A DNA stretch of 64,000 bases from NCBI RefSeq assembly GCF_008364795.1, contig NZ_VTTM01000001.1, positions 806,001-870,000 of the forward strand, read 5' to 3'. Numbering within the stretch: position 1 is the first letter of the stretch; each line of letters starts with the position of its first letter. The notes beneath the pieces were generated by a model. The model was not told where the DNA came from and did not search any database. It saw nothing but the letters and a program-made list of their open reading frames with translations. A program made the translations under genes and the position numbers. This DNA comes from Azospirillum oryzae. Lineage in GTDB: Bacteria > Pseudomonadota > Alphaproteobacteria > Azospirillales > Azospirillaceae. Below are positions 43,674 through 52,381 of the stretch, piece after piece.

Positions 43674-45854
43674 ATGTCGAACCCGCTCCGCACCGGCACC
43701 TCCCCCTCCCCCGCCCGTCCCCCCTCGACCAATTTCGGGCGGGCGGTGCCGCACGCCATGCCGGTGGTGGCGATGGTGCTGGTCGTGGTGCTGCTGGGCG
43801 CCTTCCTGTGGCTGCTTCAGCGCAACGAACGCGACGAGCAGGCGCTGGCGCTGATCAAGGACGCGCTGTGGGCGGAGCAGAACCTGCACTTCCAGCTCGC
43901 CTCCGACGAGGACAAGCTGGAGCGGCTGGCGGAGACGCTGGGCCGGACCGAGGTCGATATGCGGCAGTTCGCCGCAATGGCCCGGCTGGTGGTGAATACC
44001 AACCCGGCGATCGAAAGGGTGCTGTGGCTGGACGCCCAGGGGCGCACGCAGCTGGCGGAACCGCCGCTGCCGGGGAATGGCGCGACGGCCGGGGACAATG
44101 CGGACGGGGACGACAGCCGACTGGGCGGGCTGAACCGGACCGACGCCGTGCGCATCGCCCGCTCCTCCGGCCTGCGCGCCCACAGCGCGCCCTATCGGGT
44201 CGACGCCGGCAATCACGGCTTCGACGTCGCCTTCCCGCTGTTCCGCGACGGCAAGTTCGCCGGCGCGCTGGTCGGCGCCTTCTCGTTCGAGGCGATGCTG
44301 ACCCACCATGTCCCCTGGTGGTTCGCCCAGCGCTACCAGCTGGAGGTGATCGACGCGAGGGGGACGGTGCTGGGGTCGAAGTCCCGCATGTCGGTGCCGG
44401 GGTCGATGGCCGGCCCGGCACCGGACCCGACGCGCAGCCACGTCATCCCGTTCGACCCGCCCGGCCATGGGCTGGCGCTGGTCGCCACCGCCTATCCCAG
44501 CGATTCGAACGTCATGCGCACCGTGCTGGTGGCGGCGATCTTCGCGCTGACCGGATCGGCGATGTGGAGCCTGTGGTCGCTGCGCCGCCACATCGCCGGC
44601 CGCCTGCGCGCCGAGGAGGCGCTGCGCGAGGAGCACGCCTTCCGCAAGGCGATGGAGGACAGCCTGACCGTGGGCATGCGTGCCCGCGACCTGGAGGGGC
44701 GCATCACCTACGTCAATCCGGCCTTCTGCAAGATGGTCGGGCTGGAGGCCGAGGACCTGATCGGACGCGGCCCGCCGGCCCCCTACTGGCTGCCGGAGGA
44801 GATCGACCAGGCCGAGGCCGCCTTTCAGGACGTGCTGGCCGGCCGCGCGCCTGAGAACGGGCTGGAAATGCGGTTCCAGCGCCCCAACGGCGAGCGCTTC
44901 GACGCCCTGATCTACGAGGCGCCGCTGATCGACGCCAACGGGCGCCAGACCGGCTGGATGGGCTCCGTCCTCGACATCACCGAGCGCAAGCGCGCCGAGG
45001 AACTGGCCCGTCAGCAGCAGGAGCGGCTGCAGCAGACCTCGCGCCTGATCACCATGGGCGAGATGGCCTCCACCCTGGCGCATGAGCTGAACCAGCCGCT
45101 GTCGGCCATCGCCAGCTATTGCACCGGCTGCCTCAACCGCCTGCGCTCCGACCGCTGCGACACCGAAGAGGTGGCGGCGGCGCTGGAGAAGCTGGCCGCC
45201 CAGGCCAAGCGCGCCGGGCTGGTGGTGCGCCGCATCCATGATTTCGTGCGCAAGCGCGATCCGAAAGTCGCCCCCTGCTCGCTCGCCCGCGTGCTGGAGG
45301 ATTGCGTCGGGCTGGCCGGCAGCGATGCGGCACGGCTGGGCGTGCGGGTGGAGCTGGACGCCCCGCCCGACCTGCCGCCGGTCACCGGCGACCGCATCCT
45401 GCTGCAGCAGGTGGTGCTGAACCTAATGCGCAATGGGATCGAGGCGATGGCCCGCACCCCGCGCGCCGACCGCCGCCTGACCGTCACCGTCCGTCTGGCC
45501 GGCGGCGATGACGGCGGGCAGGCCGGAGACGGGGACGGCCGCGTGCTGCTGACGGAGATCCGCGACCATGGCTGCGGAATAGCACCGGATGTCGCCGACC
45601 GGCTGTTTTCCCCTTTCTTCACCACCAAACGCGAAGGTATGGGCATGGGCCTGAACATCTGCCGCTCCATCGTCGAGCACCACCGCGGCCGGCTGTGGTT
45701 CGAGGCGGTGGCGGACGGGGACGGCGCGGAGACGACTCCCGCCGGGGCGCGCTTCCTGTTCACCCTGCCCGTTCATGCCCCGGTCCCGAACCGTCTTGCC
45801 GGCCACGCTTCTCCTAACACCGCCCCCGATCACACTGCCGAGGCCGCCGAATGA
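43674..45854 (+). CDS. PAS-containing sensor histidine kinase for the TRAP locus
   Basis: A 726-residue membrane kinase. TM1 (about 28-48) and a periplasmic sensor region (50-279) come first. TM2 (about 281-303), a PAS domain (about 322-438, ITYVNPAFCKMVGLEAEDLI, ending LDITERKRAEEL), a HisKA with phospho-acceptor His470 in STLAHELNQPLSAIASYCTG, and an HATPase (VLNLMRNGIEAMA, GCGIAPDVADRLFSPFFTTK, GMGMGLNICRSIVEHH) follow. Topology and HELNQPL recall DctB/TodS-like dicarboxylate sensors. It is divergent from dctP and overlaps its response regulator by four bases, so it probably senses the TRAP substrate. A GTG four codons upstream is an alternative start. Confidence 0.93.
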   Translation: MSNPLRTGTSPSPARPPSTNFGRAVPHAMPVVAMVLVVVLLGAFLWLLQRNERDEQALALIKDALWAEQNLHFQLASDEDKLERLAETLGRTEVDMRQFAAMARLVVNTNPAIERVLWLDAQGRTQLAEPPLPGNGATAGDNADGDDSRLGGLNRTDAVRIARSSGLRAHSAPYRVDAGNHGFDVAFPLFRDGKFAGALVGAFSFEAMLTHHVPWWFAQRYQLEVIDARGTVLGSKSRMSVPGSMAGPAPDPTRSHVIPFDPPGHGLALVATAYPSDSNVMRTVLVAAIFALTGSAMWSLWSLRRHIAGRLRAEEALREEHAFRKAMEDSLTVGMRARDLEGRITYVNPAFCKMVGLEAEDLIGRGPPAPYWLPEEIDQAEAAFQDVLAGRAPENGLEMRFQRPNGERFDALIYEAPLIDANGRQTGWMGSVLDITERKRAEELARQQQERLQQTSRLITMGEMASTLAHELNQPLSAIASYCTGCLNRLRSDRCDTEEVAAALEKLAAQAKRAGLVVRRIHDFVRKRDPKVAPCSLARVLEDCVGLAGSDAARLGVRVELDAPPDLPPVTGDRILLQQVVLNLMRNGIEAMARTPRADRRLTVTVRLAGGDDGGQAGDGDGRVLLTEIRDHGCGIAPDVADRLFSPFFTTKREGMGMGLNICRSIVEHHRGRLWFEAVADGDGAETTPAGARFLFTLPVHAPVPNRLAGHASPNTAPDHTAEAAE

Positions 45855-46447
45855 CCACGCTGCACATCGTCGACGACGACGAGGCCATCCGCGACGCGCT
45901 GGGCTGGCTGTTCCAGTCACGCAACGTCCCGGTGGTCGGCTGGCCGTCCGCCGAAGCCTTTCTGGAGTCGTGGCGGCCGGACACCGCCGGCTGTCTGCTG
46001 CTGGATATCCGCATGGAGGGCATGAGCGGGCTGGAGCTGTTCGACCGGCTGCTCGCCAAGGGTTGCCGCATGCCGGTGATCTTCCTGACCGGCCACGGCG
46101 ACGTGCCGATCGCCGTCGGCGCCCTGAAGAAGGGAGCCCGTGATTTCGTGGAAAAGCCCTTCAACGACAACGAACTGGTCGACCGGGTGATCGACGCGCT
46201 GGCCGTCGACGCCGAACAGCGCGAGCGCGAGGCGGGACAGGCGGGGCTGGCGGCCCGGCTTTCCACCCTGACCCAGCGCGAGCGGCAGGTGATGGAACTG
46301 GTCGTCGCCGGACGGCTGAACAAGGTCATCGCCGACGAACTGGGCATCAGCATGCGGACGGTGGAGGTCCACCGCAGCCATGTGTTCGAGAAGATGCGGG
46401 TGAAGACGGCGGTTGAATTGACCCGGCTGCTGTCCGGCGCCTCCTGA
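45851..46447 (+). CDS. FixJ/NarL-family response regulator
   Basis: A 198-residue two-domain regulator. The receiver domain (LHIVDDDEAIRDALGWLFQS, phospho-acceptor Asp52 in LLLDIRMEGMSGLE, FLTGHGDVPIAVGALKKGAR, conserved Lys in FVEKPF) is joined to a LuxR-type helix-turn-helix (about 135-198, LTQRERQVMELVVAGRLNKV, ADELGISMRTVEVHRSHVFE). The ATGA overlap with the kinase marks a cognate pair. It likely activates the divergent dctPQM genes, as FixJ-type regulators do at other dicarboxylate loci. Confidence 0.95.
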   Translation: MTTLHIVDDDEAIRDALGWLFQSRNVPVVGWPSAEAFLESWRPDTAGCLLLDIRMEGMSGLELFDRLLAKGCRMPVIFLTGHGDVPIAVGALKKGARDFVEKPFNDNELVDRVIDALAVDAEQREREAGQAGLAARLSTLTQRERQVMELVVAGRLNKVIADELGISMRTVEVHRSHVFEKMRVKTAVELTRLLSGAS

Positions 46448-46565
46448 TCGCCGCCTGCCGATCGCCACCTGCCGATCGCCGCCCGGCGATTGGGGGAAAC
46501 CCGGTAGGAGCGCGGTCGTCACTGGAGCCGGTACGGATCACGTACTATTCTGCCCTGCCACCCCG

Positions 46566-48317
46566 GTGGTTCTTCCCAGTGGTTCGGAGCATCGGCGGTT
46601 GCGCATTCGGTTGCCCAGTTCCTTCCTAGCCATCGGCCTTGCCGTGATCGCGCCGCTGCTGCTGTTCGGCGCCGTTATGATCTGGCAGCTGGACATGCGC
46701 GAGCGGGCGGAGACGGAGGACGCGCTGCAATCGGTGGCGCAGTCGCTGTCCCTGGCGGTCGACCGCGAACTGGCGAGCCAGTTGCGGCCGCTGGAACTGC
46801 TGACGTCACTGCTTCAGCCCAATGTCGACGACCTGCGCATCCTGTATCAGGAGACCACCACCGCCAGCCACAGCCAGCCGGGCTGGCTGGCGATGGGGCT
46901 GATCGACGCCGACACCGGCCGCTTCGTCTTCCACACCCAGTATCCGCTGGGGGTCCAGCCCCTGCCGCCGCCGCGGCTGGACGAGGTCACCCGCCATGTG
47001 ATCGAAAGCCACCGGGCGGTGATCGGCGGCGTGCTGCCGCCCGGAGGGCCGCCGGGCCGTCCGTCTCTGATCCTGCGCGCGCCGATCATGCAATTCGACC
47101 CGGTGCGCCAAGGCGACCGGGTGCGCTATGTCCTGTCGCTGGCCCTCGGGCTGGAGGGGCTGAGCGGCGCGCTGCGGACCCGCGACACTCCGCCGGACTG
47201 GACGGTCGCGGTGGTCGACCCGACCATGCTGATCGCCGCCCGCTCGCGCGATGCCGCCGCCTATCTGGGCCAAAAGGTCTTTGCGGACCTGGAAGCACGG
47301 ATCCGGACCGGCAGCAACGACATGTTCCTCGGGCGGACCAGGGACGGGGTGGAGGTCAATTCCGTCATCCACCGCTCCCCGGAAACCGGCTGGTCGGTGG
47401 TGCTGGGCGTGCCCTCCGACATCGTGCAGCGAAAGCTGAACGCCACCCGGATGACGGTGGTCGGCGGCGGCGCCCTGGCCTGCGCGGCGACGCTGATGCT
47501 GGCCCTGCTGGTGTCGCGCGCCTACCGCCGCCGCCGCAGCGCCGAGGAGGAGGTTCGCCGCGCCCGCGAGGCGGTGCTGATCGAACAGCGCCGCCGGCTG
47601 GAATCGGAGAAGGAGCATGCCGAGGCTGCCAACCGGGCCAAAAGCGATTTCCTGGCCAACATGAGCCACGAGTTGCGAACCCCGCTGAACGCCATCATCG
47701 GCTTCGCCGAGGCACTGATGTCCGGCATCTTCGGCCCAGCCCCGCCCAAGCATGTCGAATATCTGTCGGCGATCCACCAGTCCGGTCGCCACCTGCTGGA
47801 TCTCGTCAACGAATTGCTGGACATGGCCAAGATCGAAGCCGGCCGGCTGGAGCTGTACCCGGCCAACGTCGCGCTGGACGAGCTGCTGGACGACTGCCTG
47901 GGGCTGGTGGAGGCGCTGGCCCTGCGCAAGGGCGTGACCTTGACCGGCGGCGCCATCGCGAAGAACCTGCGGGTCACGGTGGACGGTGTGCGCATGCGTC
48001 AGGCGGTGCTGAATGTCCTCTCCAACGCCATCAAGTTCACCCCGCCGGGCGGCGCCGTGCGGGTTGAGGCGGCCCCCGGTCCCGGCGGCACGGGCGCGGT
48101 CATCGTGATCGCCGACACCGGCGTTGGCATGACCGCGGACGAATTGCTGATCGCGATGGAGCCGTTCCGTCAGGTCCACAATTACCTGACCAAGGCGGAG
48201 GCCGGCACCGGCCTGGGGCTGCCGCTGGCCCGCCGTTTCATCGAGGCCCATGGCGGCACCCTGACCCTGGACAGCAGCCCCGGCGTCGGCACCGCGGTGA
48301 CCATCAAGCTGCCGTAG
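46566..48317 (+). CDS. Membrane sensor histidine kinase with periplasmic Cache-like domain
   Basis: A 583-residue kinase starting with GTG. TM1 (about 18-41) and an extracytoplasmic sensor of about 250 residues come first (GWLAMGLIDADTGRFVFHTQ, GWSVVLGVPSDIVQRKL, Cache-like). TM2 (about 296-318), a coiled linker, HisKA with His368 in KSDFLANMSHELRTPLNAII, and HATPase (VLNVLSNAIKFTPPGG, DTGVGMTADELLIAMEPFRQ, GTGLGLPLARRFIEAHGG) follow. No receiver domain or regulator gene adjoins it downstream. It is separated from the FixJ-like gene by 118 bases and may form a separate unit. The start is uncertain (TTG at 46599 also possible). Confidence 0.88.
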   Translation: MVLPSGSEHRRLRIRLPSSFLAIGLAVIAPLLLFGAVMIWQLDMRERAETEDALQSVAQSLSLAVDRELASQLRPLELLTSLLQPNVDDLRILYQETTTASHSQPGWLAMGLIDADTGRFVFHTQYPLGVQPLPPPRLDEVTRHVIESHRAVIGGVLPPGGPPGRPSLILRAPIMQFDPVRQGDRVRYVLSLALGLEGLSGALRTRDTPPDWTVAVVDPTMLIAARSRDAAAYLGQKVFADLEARIRTGSNDMFLGRTRDGVEVNSVIHRSPETGWSVVLGVPSDIVQRKLNATRMTVVGGGALACAATLMLALLVSRAYRRRRSAEEEVRRAREAVLIEQRRRLESEKEHAEAANRAKSDFLANMSHELRTPLNAIIGFAEALMSGIFGPAPPKHVEYLSAIHQSGRHLLDLVNELLDMAKIEAGRLELYPANVALDELLDDCLGLVEALALRKGVTLTGGAIAKNLRVTVDGVRMRQAVLNVLSNAIKFTPPGGAVRVEAAPGPGGTGAVIVIADTGVGMTADELLIAMEPFRQVHNYLTKAEAGTGLGLPLARRFIEAHGGTLTLDSSPGVGTAVTIKLP

Positions 48318-48358
48318 GGGCAGGCTGCCGTAAGGGCAGGTTGCCTTAGGGCTTTGCC

Positions 48359-49702
48359 TCACCCCCGGCGGGGCGGGCGTCCGGGAAGCATCGCGCGCTG
48401 CAGCTTGGCGCCGGCAAGGTCGGCGCCGTCCATCTCGGCGCTGTCGAGGTTCGCGTCGGACAGGTTGGCCTGCACCAGACAGGTGCCGACCATCAGGGCG
48501 CCGCGCAGGTCCGCCCCCATCAGGTTGGCGGCCCAGGAGCGGCCGGTGGGGCGGCCCGAAGGATCCTTGATCGCCGCCGGACCCAGCCGCACCCGCGTCA
48601 GGTCGGCGCCGGTCAGCACGGCATAGCTGAGGTTGGCGCCCGACAGGTCGGCGCCCATCAGGTTGGCGCCCTCCAGGTTGGCACCGGACAGGTCGGTCAT
48701 CATCAGCCGCGCGCCGGTCAGCGCCGCCGCCGACAGGTTCGCCCCGCGCAAGCTTGCGGCGCTGAGGTTGACGTTGCGCAGATCGGCGCGGCTGAGGTCG
48801 GTGCCGTCGAGATCGGCCCTCTGGCCGCGCTGGCCGAAGCTGTCGATCCAGCGTTCATGGTCGAAGATGGCGCGCTGGATCTCCGACCCCATGCTGTCGA
48901 TGGGGCGGGTCATCTGCGCGGTGGCGATCCGGGTGGAGGACAGGTCGCAGTCGGCCATCCGCGTGCCGACCATGTCGGCCTTGTCGAAGCGGGTGCCGTC
49001 CAGCGCCGCGCCCGACAGGTTGGCGCCGTTCAGCCGCGCCCCCGTCAGGTCCGCCCCGTTCAGCACCGCCCCCGACAGGTCGGCGTTCTGCAGCATCGCG
49101 CCGCTGAGGTCGGCGTCCGCCAGGTTGGCGCCGCGCAGCACCGCGCCGGTCAGGTCGGTGGGAATGCCGCCTTCCACCGTCAGGCCGTTCTGCAGGCGGG
49201 CCAGGGCCGCCTTGTGGATCTGGCGGGCGCTTTCGGCGTCCTGCGCATCGGGCCCGGCACCGCGCCGCGCGGTTCCGCCCGGCTCCAGCGTGCCGGCGCG
49301 CAGGTCGGCGCCCTTCAGGTTAGCGTTGGAGAAATCGGCCGCGCGCAGCCGCGCGCCGCGCAGATCGGTCTGCATCAGGTTGGCGCGGCTGATGTCCGCA
49401 TCGCGCAGATCGACGCCGAACAGGTCGGCCCCGGCCAGATTGGTGCCGTTCAACCGCCCGCGCGCCAGCCGGGCACCGACCAGACGTGCGCCGCGCAGGT
49501 CACGCTGCGACAGGTCCGCACCCTCCAGGTCGGCCATGGCGAGGTTGGCACGGGCACCGCCCGGCTGGCCCTTGATCCAGCGGGCGTGCCTGTCCAGCAC
49601 CTCGGCCAGTTGGTCGGGCCGGAAGAACGACACGGTTGAGGCGGTCGGTGTGGTGGTTGGCACGGACAAGTTGTCGCCGTGAAATTGGTTACATCGCGAC
49701 AA
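48359..49702 (-). CDS. Pentapeptide-repeat protein with duplicated cap motif
   Basis: About 447 residues, mostly A(D/N)LXX pentapeptide repeats that fold into a right-handed square beta-helix (GADLSQRDLRGARLVGARLA, GANLADADLSGAMLQNADLS, TDLSGANLEGANLMGADLSG). There are at least three helical blocks (about 52-138, 182-262, 295-435). A motif HxxWI..(G)xxGxRAxL precedes two of the blocks (H39/W42 and H282/W285), suggesting an internal duplication. No signal peptide or enzyme domain. The first codon is TTG; GTG at 49663 is an alternative. Function unknown; some relatives mimic DNA and bind gyrase, but nothing here shows that. Confidence 0.85.
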   Translation of the reverse strand: MSRCNQFHGDNLSVPTTTPTASTVSFFRPDQLAEVLDRHARWIKGQPGGARANLAMADLEGADLSQRDLRGARLVGARLARGRLNGTNLAGADLFGVDLRDADISRANLMQTDLRGARLRAADFSNANLKGADLRAGTLEPGGTARRGAGPDAQDAESARQIHKAALARLQNGLTVEGGIPTDLTGAVLRGANLADADLSGAMLQNADLSGAVLNGADLTGARLNGANLSGAALDGTRFDKADMVGTRMADCDLSSTRIATAQMTRPIDSMGSEIQRAIFDHERWIDSFGQRGQRADLDGTDLSRADLRNVNLSAASLRGANLSAAALTGARLMMTDLSGANLEGANLMGADLSGANLSYAVLTGADLTRVRLGPAAIKDPSGRPTGRSWAANLMGADLRGALMVGTCLVQANLSDANLDSAEMDGADLAGAKLQRAMLPGRPPRRG

Positions 49703-50227
49703 TCATGCGATTCATTCCTTACCGAAGGCTGAATGAATCCCCCTTTTGCGCACCCCCTTTCGGGGGATGCGTTTCGGCTGCCCGCCGCTATGGCTCCCCG
49801 CCGATGCGGCGGCAGGGTCCGGCGGGATGAATATGGAAAACAGACGCTTGGCCATAGGTGCGGCCATAGGCCCGTCCCTGTTTCTGCCGGTGATGATACG
49901 GCAATTGCCCCGAGTCGCGCACGTTACGGTTCTGTAATCGAACCACCTGCGAACGAGTCGCGAACAGCTTCGACTCGGCTGCTGGGGCCACCGACGGCCG
50001 AGCAGGCGGAAACCCTGGAGTCACCGAAAAACCCGCATCGGTTAAGCAATGGTTTCTTGACAGAAAAGGCCACGGGCATCCTAAAAGTGTCCCACCTTTC
50101 GGAATAACGCACCGCAGCGCGCCTTGACCTTAGCCGGGGTGTGACTTTGGCCGTAACCGGAACGATGGGCTCCAGAGGACGGATCCCGGGGTGCCGGAGC
50201 GGAAAAACGGGATATGAAGGAAGAATG
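49703..50227. other. Intergenic region of about 525 bases without a supported gene
   Basis: Open frames on both strands here have no family similarity and poor codon use. The only candidate signal is ttgaca (50057-50062) and cctaaa (50080-50085) spaced 17 bases, a weak sigma70-like promoter for the DUF882 gene downstream. The region is divergent, so promoters for both flanking genes are expected. Confidence 0.4.
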
Positions 50228-50860
50228 ATGAAGGATGCGGACGCCCGGTCGATCACGACCGCACGCCCGAGCGCTGGCGAGAGCCACGCCACCGAACGCC
50301 GTCATCTCGATCGCCGCCATCTTCTGCGCGCCGGCCTGGGACTGGCGGCGGCAGCCACGGCCGGGGGAACCCTGTTCACCGGCGAAGAGGCGGAGGCCGC
50401 CTCCCTGCGCGCCCCGCCGCGGGTGCTGACCCTGGTGAACCTGCACACCGGCGAGAAGCTCCACGCCGAATACTGGTCGAAGGGCCGTTATGTGCGCGAC
50501 GCCATGCGGGCGGTCAACCATCTGCTGCGCGACCACCGCAACAACTCGGTGCACGCCATCGACCCGAAGCTGCTGGATCTGGTCCATGCGCTGAGCCGCA
50601 AGATCGGCCGCCGCGGCCCCATCGAGATCGTGTCCGGCTACCGCTCACCGGAGACCAACGCGTTGCTGCGCGAGGCCGACCACAGCGGCGTCGCCCAGAA
50701 CAGCTTCCACATGCGCGGCATGGCCATCGACCTGCGGGTGCCGAACATGCCGACGCGCCAGCTGCAGCGGGCCGCGCTGAGCCTGCGCGGCGGCGGTGTC
50801 GGCTATTACCCCGACAGCAACTTCGTCCATGTCGACGTCGGGCCGCTGCGCCATTGGTGA
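50228..50860 (+). CDS. DUF882/YcbK-type M15 family protein with Tat-like signal
   Basis: About 210 residues. The N-terminus has a twin-arginine motif (HLDRRHLLRAGLGLAAAATA) before a hydrophobic stretch, cleaved near EAEAAS, so export by Tat is likely. The mature part has the D-Ala-D-Ala carboxypeptidase-like signatures EIVSGYRSPETNALLRE, NSFHMRGMAIDLRV and NFVHVDVGPLRHW, giving a Zn site of the SxHxxGxAxD and HxD type. YcbK (MepK) of E. coli is a 3-3 crosslink-specific murein endopeptidase, so a cell-wall hydrolase role is plausible. aagga six bases ahead favours the second of two tandem ATGs. Confidence 0.88.
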   Translation: MKDADARSITTARPSAGESHATERRHLDRRHLLRAGLGLAAAATAGGTLFTGEEAEAASLRAPPRVLTLVNLHTGEKLHAEYWSKGRYVRDAMRAVNHLLRDHRNNSVHAIDPKLLDLVHALSRKIGRRGPIEIVSGYRSPETNALLREADHSGVAQNSFHMRGMAIDLRVPNMPTRQLQRAALSLRGGGVGYYPDSNFVHVDVGPLRHW

Positions 50861-50882
50861 GCGCGTATCGACATGGCGATCC

Positions 50883-50923
50883 ACGTCGAAGGCCCCGGAC
50901 ACCCATCCGGGGCCTTCGACGTT
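50883..50923. terminator. Terminator between convergent genes (M15 and EEP family)
   Basis: acgtcgaaggccccgga and tccggggccttcgacgt form a 17-base stem with a 6-base loop, with ttt after it on the plus strand. It lies 23 bases past the M15 gene stop and 20 before the end of the convergent gene, so it serves both. Confidence 0.8.
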
Positions 50924-50942
50924 TCAGGCTCCCCGTCTTGGA

Positions 50943-51644
50943 TCAGGCGACGCGGAATCCGATCGGCGTGTGGTCGATGACGTCCCAGTCCGTCCAGTCA
51001 TGGGTCGCCGATGCCGCGCGGGCAGAGCCGTCGATGCCGGCGAGCCAGGCATAATCGATCACACGCCCCAGCCGATGGGTTTTCGACAGCGCCTGCGCCG
51101 CGTTCGAAGCCTTGCAGGGTGCGCGGAGGGTCCAGCCTTTGGTGTAGGCCGAATCGAACACACTCCATTTATCGATGGCATAGTTCATGTCGCCCAGCAG
51201 GATGGCCCCCTTGCGCTTGTGGGTGGAGGCGGTGCCGCCGAGATGGGCCAGCATGTCCAGGATCTCCTCCTTGGACGGCTCTCCCTGCGTGGCGATGGTG
51301 TGGCAGGCGCCGACAAGGATGTCGCCGGTATCGATGAAGATCAGCGGGCGCTTGCCGTCGCCGACCGCCATGGCCTCCACCTTCACGCCCTTTGACAGGA
51401 CCATGAAGGAACAGGGGCTGACGCCGCCCTTCTTGTTGGCCACCGGCACGAACTGGCACCACATGTTGGTCGATTTCATCTCCTTCACCAGCGCCGGACC
51501 GTTCTGCGTCACCTCCGCCAGAACGATGAGGTCGAAACGCGTCGCCATCTCGTCGACCCAGGCGGCCATCAGGCCGTAACGGGCGGCGGCGTCCGACGTA
51601 CCCCAGGACGAGGCGCGCTGAATGTTCCAGAACGCGATATCCAT
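50943..51644 (-). CDS. Endonuclease/exonuclease/phosphatase (EEP) family protein
   Basis: A 233-residue protein starting MDIAFWNIQRASSWGTSDAA. EEP-fold signatures are visible: FWNIQ, DLIVLAEV with the metal-binding Glu, AILLGDMNYA (GDxN) and the terminal DWDVIDHTPIGF (D-H pair). No signal peptide, so probably cytoplasmic. gagggg five bases ahead of the ATG supports the start. Family members act on nucleic acids, phospholipids or inositol phosphates, and the substrate cannot be told here. Confidence 0.8.
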   Translation of the reverse strand: MDIAFWNIQRASSWGTSDAAARYGLMAAWVDEMATRFDLIVLAEVTQNGPALVKEMKSTNMWCQFVPVANKKGGVSPCSFMVLSKGVKVEAMAVGDGKRPLIFIDTGDILVGACHTIATQGEPSKEEILDMLAHLGGTASTHKRKGAILLGDMNYAIDKWSVFDSAYTKGWTLRAPCKASNAAQALSKTHRLGRVIDYAWLAGIDGSARAASATHDWTDWDVIDHTPIGFRVA

Positions 51645-51824
51645 GAAGCCCCTCTGTCTTCCCTGTTCCCGGCTCCGTTCGCCGTCGGCCGCTTGCGGGA
51701 CCGGCGCGGACCATCGAGCCATGCACGGTTTTGAGGGTATCGGCACAATCGGAGCAACGCAAACGCGACAAGCCTCACCAGACCTCACGCATTGCGGAAA
51801 TCCGTTCGCTGTCGGCCGGACATG

Positions 51825-51855
51825 AAAAAGGCGCCGTCCCGGGAGACGGCGCCTT
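51825..51855 (-). terminator. Terminator after the cysI operon
   Basis: aaggcgccgtc pairs with gacggcgcctt around a 6-base loop. On the minus strand the stem is followed by ccttttt, 26 bases past the DUF934 stop. Confidence 0.9.
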
Positions 51856-51880
51856 GCAGGCGTCCCTATGCAGGACCGCC

Positions 51881-52381
51881 CTACCCCACCTTCAGCTTGC
51901 GGCGCAGCAGGGACAGCGGCGCGGTGTCGTCCAGGCTGGGCTGGAAGGCGATGGTGACTTCGGTCAGCGCATTGGCCCAGCTCTCCGGATTTGTGCCTTC
52001 CGGCGCCTCGACCGAGCTGAAACCGGTGCGGACCAGATAGAGATACTGGTCGGGGATGACATGGCCGACCGCGCGGATCTCGCCGGTGTAGCCGTAGCGC
52101 TCCCGCAGCTCGCGCGCGGTGGAGAAGCCGCGGCCATCGCGGAACTTCGGGAACTCCACCGCCACCAGCGAGAAGCGGTCGAGGTCGGCGGCGATGGCGC
52201 CCGCCAGCGTGCCGCTCTTCAGCCGCACGCCCAGCCGGGCGTTGCGGCCCTCGAAGCTGTCACGCTCCGCCTGCCAGCGCTCGAAGCTGATGATGACCGG
52301 GCGGTCGTTGGGGACCGGCTCCCCGTCGGGAATGAAGCTCCAGGCGTCCTCGCCGATGCGCCCATTCTCAATCAGCGGCAT
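51881..52381 (-). CDS. DUF934 family protein of the sulfite-reductase operon
   Basis: A 166-residue protein starting MPLIENGRIGEDAWSFIPDG. Conserved DUF934 segments: FSLVAVEFPKFRDGRGFSTA, RELRERYGYTGEIRAVGHVI and PDQYLYLVRTGF. The family occurs almost always beside assimilatory sulfite reductase genes and is presumed to support that step, but its biochemical role is not established. It overlaps the end of cysI by 14 bases, indicating translational coupling. Confidence 0.9.
   Translation of the reverse strand: MPLIENGRIGEDAWSFIPDGEPVPNDRPVIISFERWQAERDSFEGRNARLGVRLKSGTLAGAIAADLDRFSLVAVEFPKFRDGRGFSTARELRERYGYTGEIRAVGHVIPDQYLYLVRTGFSSVEAPEGTNPESWANALTEVTIAFQPSLDDTAPLSLLRRKLKVG

Noticed and set aside
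42474..45239. 921-codon minus-strand frame extending dctP far upstream
   Set aside because: Only the last 340 codons are DctP, with its own signal peptide and ribosome binding site. The rest is antisense to the sensor kinase.
49733..50292. Frames of 124 (plus) and 122 (minus) codons between the pentapeptide and DUF882 genes
   Set aside because: No ribosome binding site, no recognisable domain, and codon use unlike neighbouring genes. The region is better read as intergenic.
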